Shown here piece by piece: positions 4,576 through 7,049 of a DNA stretch of 7,049 bases. The number at the start of each line of letters is the position of its first letter. Positions within the stretch are counted from its first letter, which is position 1. The stretch is from CAIUGU01 sp031398625. GTDB taxonomy: Bacteria > Pseudomonadota > Gammaproteobacteria > Steroidobacterales > Steroidobacteraceae. Below the pieces are notes generated by a model. That model was not told the origin of the DNA and ran no database searches. It worked only from the letters and a program-made list of their open reading frames with translations. The stretch spans positions 1-7,049 of the forward strand of contig JANNNQ010000421.1 in NCBI GenBank assembly GCA_031398625.1, given 5' to 3'. The position numbers and the translations under genes are program-made.

Positions 4576-5763
4576 ATGAACAAAGAGATCCTGATGGTCG
4601 TGGACGCTGTCTCCAACGAGAAGAGCGTCGACAAGGAGATCATCTTCGAGGCGCTGGAAGCGGCGCTGGCTTCAGCCACGCGCAAGCGCCACGGCGAAGG
4701 CATCGACGTGCGGGTCGCGATCAATCGCAAGACCGGCGACTACGACACGTTCCGCCGCTGGAAGGTGTTTGCCGACGACTCGACCGAGCTCGAGTTTCCG
4801 GACAAGGAACTGCGCCTCGACGACGCCCGCGACGTCAACACGGGTGCCGAGGCCGGCGGCTTCGTGGAAGTGCCCATGGAGTCGGTGGCGTTCGGTCGCA
4901 TTGCGGCCCAGACCGCGAAGCAGGTCATCGTGCAGAAGGTGCGCGAAGCCGAGCGCTCGCAGGTCGTCGATGAGTACCAGGGCCGCATCGGGACACTGAT
5001 CTCGGGCCTGGTGAAACGCGTCGACCGCAACGGCATCTTTGTCGATCTCGGTGGCAACGCGGAAGGCTTCATTCCGCGCGAAGCGATGATTCCGCGCGAG
5101 CCGGTCCGCTCGCAGGACCGCATCAAGGCCTTCCTGAAGGAAGTGCGGTCGGAGCCCCGTGGCCCGCAGCTGTTCCTGAGCCGCACGGCGCCGGAATTCC
5201 TGATCGAGCTGTTCAAGCTCGAAGTGCCGGAAGTCGGCCAGGGACTGATCACGATCCTGGCTGCCGCCCGCGACCCCGGCGTGCGCGCCAAGATCGCCGT
5301 GCGCAGCAGCGACCCGCGCATCGATCCGGTCGGCGCCTGCGTCGGCATGCGCGGTTCGCGCGTACAGGCCGTGTCGAACGAGATTGCCGGCGAGCGCGTC
5401 GACATCATCCCGTTCGATGACAACCCGGCGCAGTTCGTGATCAATGCCATGGCGCCGGCGGAAGTCGTCTCCATCGTCGTGGACGAGGAATCGCACTCGA
5501 TGGACGTGGCGGTGACGGAGGAAAAGCTCTCGCAGGCCATCGGCCGCGGCGGCCAGAACATCCGCCTCGCGAGCGAACTGACCGGCTGGGAACTGAACGT
5601 GATGACGGAACAGGCGGCGGAGGAGAAGAGCGAGAGCGAATCCCGCGGCCTGGTCGAGACGTTCATGAAGCAGCTCGATGTCGACGCCGAGGTCGCGGCC
5701 ATCCTCGTGCAGGAAGGCTTTCCACGATCGAGGAAGTGGCCTACGTGCCGGCTTCGGAACTGA
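4576..5763 (+). CDS. nusA: Transcription factor NusA, main part (frame breaks at 5719-5721)
   Basis: NusA binds RNA polymerase and nascent RNA, modulating pausing, intrinsic termination and antitermination. The domains are in order: N-terminal polymerase-binding domain (1-125), S1 domain (about 135-201, RIGTLISGLVKRVDRNGIFV), KH1 (about 232-280, GACVGMRGSRVQAVSNE with GMRG loop 257-260) and KH2 (about 300-345, AIGRGGQNIRLASELTGW with GRGG loop 323-326). The first acidic repeat starts at about 360, but after Phe382 the frame changes to 13 unrelated residues and stops. The plus-strand continuation in the next frame (to 6080) is the missing C-terminus. One extra T at 5719-5721 would give about 501 residues, normal for NusA. 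ATG 4576 has GGAG (4563-4566) 9 bases upstream. All catalytically relevant RNA-binding domains remain; only the acidic repeats are lost if the break is real. Confidence 0.95.
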   Translation: MNKEILMVVDAVSNEKSVDKEIIFEALEAALASATRKRHGEGIDVRVAINRKTGDYDTFRRWKVFADDSTELEFPDKELRLDDARDVNTGAEAGGFVEVPMESVAFGRIAAQTAKQVIVQKVREAERSQVVDEYQGRIGTLISGLVKRVDRNGIFVDLGGNAEGFIPREAMIPREPVRSQDRIKAFLKEVRSEPRGPQLFLSRTAPEFLIELFKLEVPEVGQGLITILAAARDPGVRAKIAVRSSDPRIDPVGACVGMRGSRVQAVSNEIAGERVDIIPFDDNPAQFVINAMAPAEVVSIVVDEESHSMDVAVTEEKLSQAIGRGGQNIRLASELTGWELNVMTEQAAEEKSESESRGLVETFMKQLDVDAEVAAILVQEGFPRSRKWPTCRLRN

Positions 5764-6080
5764 GCTCGATCGAGGAGTTCGACGAGCAGATGATCAAGGA
5801 GCTGCGTAACCGCGCCCGGGACGTCCTGCTCACGCAGGCGATTGCCACCGAGGAAGAAGTCGAGTCGGCAGAACCGGCTGCCGATCTGCTCGAACTCGAC
5901 GGCATGGACGACGAGCTCGCCCAGGTGCTGGCAAGCCACGGCATCGTGACGCGGGAAGACCTCGCCGAGCAGGCCGTGGACGATCTGACGGAAATTGAAG
6001 GAATGGATGCGGCGCGCGCCGGTGAGCTGATCATGGCCGCGCGCAAGCACTGGTTCGAAGCCCCGGGGCAGCAGGGCTGA
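5736..6080 (+). CDS. nusA: NusA C-terminal fragment with acidic repeats, out of frame
   Basis: This is the tail of nusA in the -1 frame relative to the main part. In-frame homology begins a little before the GTG at 5736, at about 5721 (STIEEVAYVP once the lost T is restored). It contains the end of acidic repeat 1 (SSIEEFDEQMIKELRNRARD, then VLLTQAIA), an acidic linker and acidic repeat 2 (LLELDGMDDELAQVL ... TEIEGMDAARAGELIMAARK, then HWF). These helix-hairpin-helix-like repeats bind the polymerase alpha C-terminal domain and lambda N in E. coli NusA. The GTG has GAGGAA almost touching it, which is too close for a good ribosome site, so this is probably not an independent gene. Most likely it is one gene broken by a sequencing or assembly error, or by a real mutation. 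The stop is 23 bases before infB. Confidence 0.85.
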   Translation: MAYVPASELSSIEEFDEQMIKELRNRARDVLLTQAIATEEEVESAEPAADLLELDGMDDELAQVLASHGIVTREDLAEQAVDDLTEIEGMDAARAGELIMAARKHWFEAPGQQG

Positions 6081-6103
6081 AGTTCTGGCTGGAGGACGAC
6101 TGA

Positions 6104-7049
6104 ATGGCCGATGTCACTGTTAGTCAGTTTGCCGAGGTACTGAAGGTACCGGTCGAGCGCCTGCTCGTGCAGCTCGATGAGGCGGGCATCAAGGTCGCTG
6201 GCGCCGAAGCAGCCATCAGCGACGAAGCCAAGATGGAGCTGCTCACCTTCCTGCGGCGCTCCCATGGGCGTACCGAGGACGCAGCGTCACCGCGGAAGAT
6301 CACCCTGCGCCGCAAGTCGCAGGGCGAGATCAAGGTCGCCACGTCACAGGGCCGGGCGCGCACCGTCAACGTCGAGGTCCGCCAGAAAAAGACGTACCTC
6401 AATCGCAGCGTGCTCGAGAGCCAAGCAAGGCATCACCAGGAAGAGCAGCCGGCTCGCCAGCCGCAGGAGGAACCCGCGGTTCTGAGCCCTGAGGAGCAGC
6501 TGCAGGCCGCGGCGGCCCGCGAGGCGGAACTGAAGATCCAGCAGCAGCGCGCCGAGCAGGAAGAAGCGAAGCGGCGTCTGGACGAACATTCGCGGCTGCT
6601 TGCAGAAGCCGAAGCCCATGCGCAGAGCGAGGTGCGTGCGCAGGTGGAAGTCCGTGTGCAGGCGGAACGGGAACGAGTCGAAGCCGAGAAGCGGCGTGCC
6701 GAACCGGTGCGTCGGGAAGAGCCGCCGCGGGAGCCTTCCGGCAAGGCGCCCTCAGGCAAGACCCAGCGCCAGGAACTGCATGTTTCGGGGGATGCCAGCG
6801 CGCGCTTCAAGAAGAAGAAACAGCAGCAGCAGAGCAGTAAGTCGCGGCGGCCTGTGCAAGTCAACGTTAATACGCAGCACGGTTTCGAAAAGCCCGCCGC
6901 GCCGGTTAAATACGACGTGCAAATTCCCGAAACCATCACCGTTGGCGAACTGGCGCAGCGTATGGCTGTAAAGGCCAACGAAGTAATCAAAGTCATGATG
7001 AATATGGGCGTGATGGCGACCATCAATCAGCCCATCGATCAGGACACGG
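6104..7049 (+). CDS. infB: Translation initiation factor IF-2, N-terminal part (runs off the window)
   Basis: IF2 is the GTPase that brings fMet-tRNA to the 30S P site and promotes subunit joining. About 315 codons are present with no stop; the GTPase and tRNA-binding domains lie beyond the right edge. Visible parts are the IF2_N domain (about 1-55, MADVTVSQFAEVLKVPVERL), the associated segment (about 64-101, KITLRRKSQGEIKV and ARTVNVEVRQKKTYL), then a long charged coiled-coil-like linker rich in Glu, Gln and Arg (about 110-210). A Lys/Gln run (KKKKQQQQ) follows, then the conserved block starting HGFEKPAAPV with IPETITVGELAQRMAVKANE and MATINQ. ATG 6104 has GGAGG (6091-6095) 8 bases upstream. 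It follows nusA in the standard operon. Codon use is more AT-rich at third positions from about 6846 on than in the linker before it. Confidence 0.96.
   Translation, partial: MADVTVSQFAEVLKVPVERLLVQLDEAGIKVAGAEAAISDEAKMELLTFLRRSHGRTEDAASPRKITLRRKSQGEIKVATSQGRARTVNVEVRQKKTYLNRSVLESQARHHQEEQPARQPQEEPAVLSPEEQLQAAAAREAELKIQQQRAEQEEAKRRLDEHSRLLAEAEAHAQSEVRAQVEVRVQAERERVEAEKRRAEPVRREEPPREPSGKAPSGKTQRQELHVSGDASARFKKKKQQQQSSKSRRPVQVNVNTQHGFEKPAAPVKYDVQIPETITVGELAQRMAVKANEVIKVMMNMGVMATINQPIDQDT

Noticed and set aside
5711..5740. Programmed -1 frameshift in nusA
   Set aside because: There is no X-XXY-YYZ slippery heptamer in the zero frame. The tRNA on TTT would slip to CTT with a first-position mismatch. 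AGGAAGG lies too close to the site for the usual -1 spacing. A one-base homopolymer loss explains the data better.
4740..6050. A long open frame (436 codons) on the minus strand opposite nusA
   Set aside because: nusA is well conserved on the plus strand and its high third-position GC creates open antisense frames. The predicted protein is low-complexity (Ser/Arg rich) and has no recognisable domain.

Overview
The window comes from a GC-rich proteobacterium, most likely gammaproteobacterial or betaproteobacterial. The evidence is an initiator tRNA with encoded CCA, the gene series rimP-nusA-infB, NusA with a two-repeat C-terminal tail, IF2 with a proteobacterial N-terminal region, and a Bug-type (TctC) binding protein. 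The order or genus cannot be fixed from this sequence alone.

Layout. Positions 1-576 hold little: one possible small two-helix membrane protein on the minus strand (80-283), then a stretch with no convincing gene. A stable-RNA-type promoter (577-605) drives an initiator tRNA-fMet gene (619-695). On the minus strand, 771-3756 is a compact tripartite tricarboxylate transporter operon, transcribed tctB-tctA-tctC: small membrane subunit, large membrane subunit, periplasmic binding protein. A divergent control region follows (3757-4060). It holds a perfect inverted repeat, a good sigma-70 promoter on the plus strand, a structured leader and two tandem intrinsic terminators. From 4061 to the right edge run rimP, nusA and the first third of infB, the conserved transcription/translation operon.

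How it fits together. RimP matures the 30S subunit, NusA controls elongation, pausing and termination, and IF2 places the initiator tRNA on the ribosome. In enteric bacteria the initiator tRNA gene metY sits directly upstream of rimP-nusA-infB. Here the same pieces are present, but about 3.4 kb containing a convergently oriented solute transporter lies between the tRNA and rimP. The terminators just before rimP suggest the operon is controlled by attenuation or read-through, and NusA would be a natural effector.

Main oddities. nusA is split by an apparent one-base loss in a T run at 5719-5721; restoring one T gives a normal NusA of about 501 residues. The tct operon separates metY from rimP. 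The rimP leader looks like an attenuator or a small-RNA gene. The initiator tRNA has a U-U rather than the usual C-A mismatch at positions 1:72. No integrase, transposase, CRISPR array, phage or defence system was seen. I did not find a clearly new system; the leader and the operon architecture are the most interesting parts.
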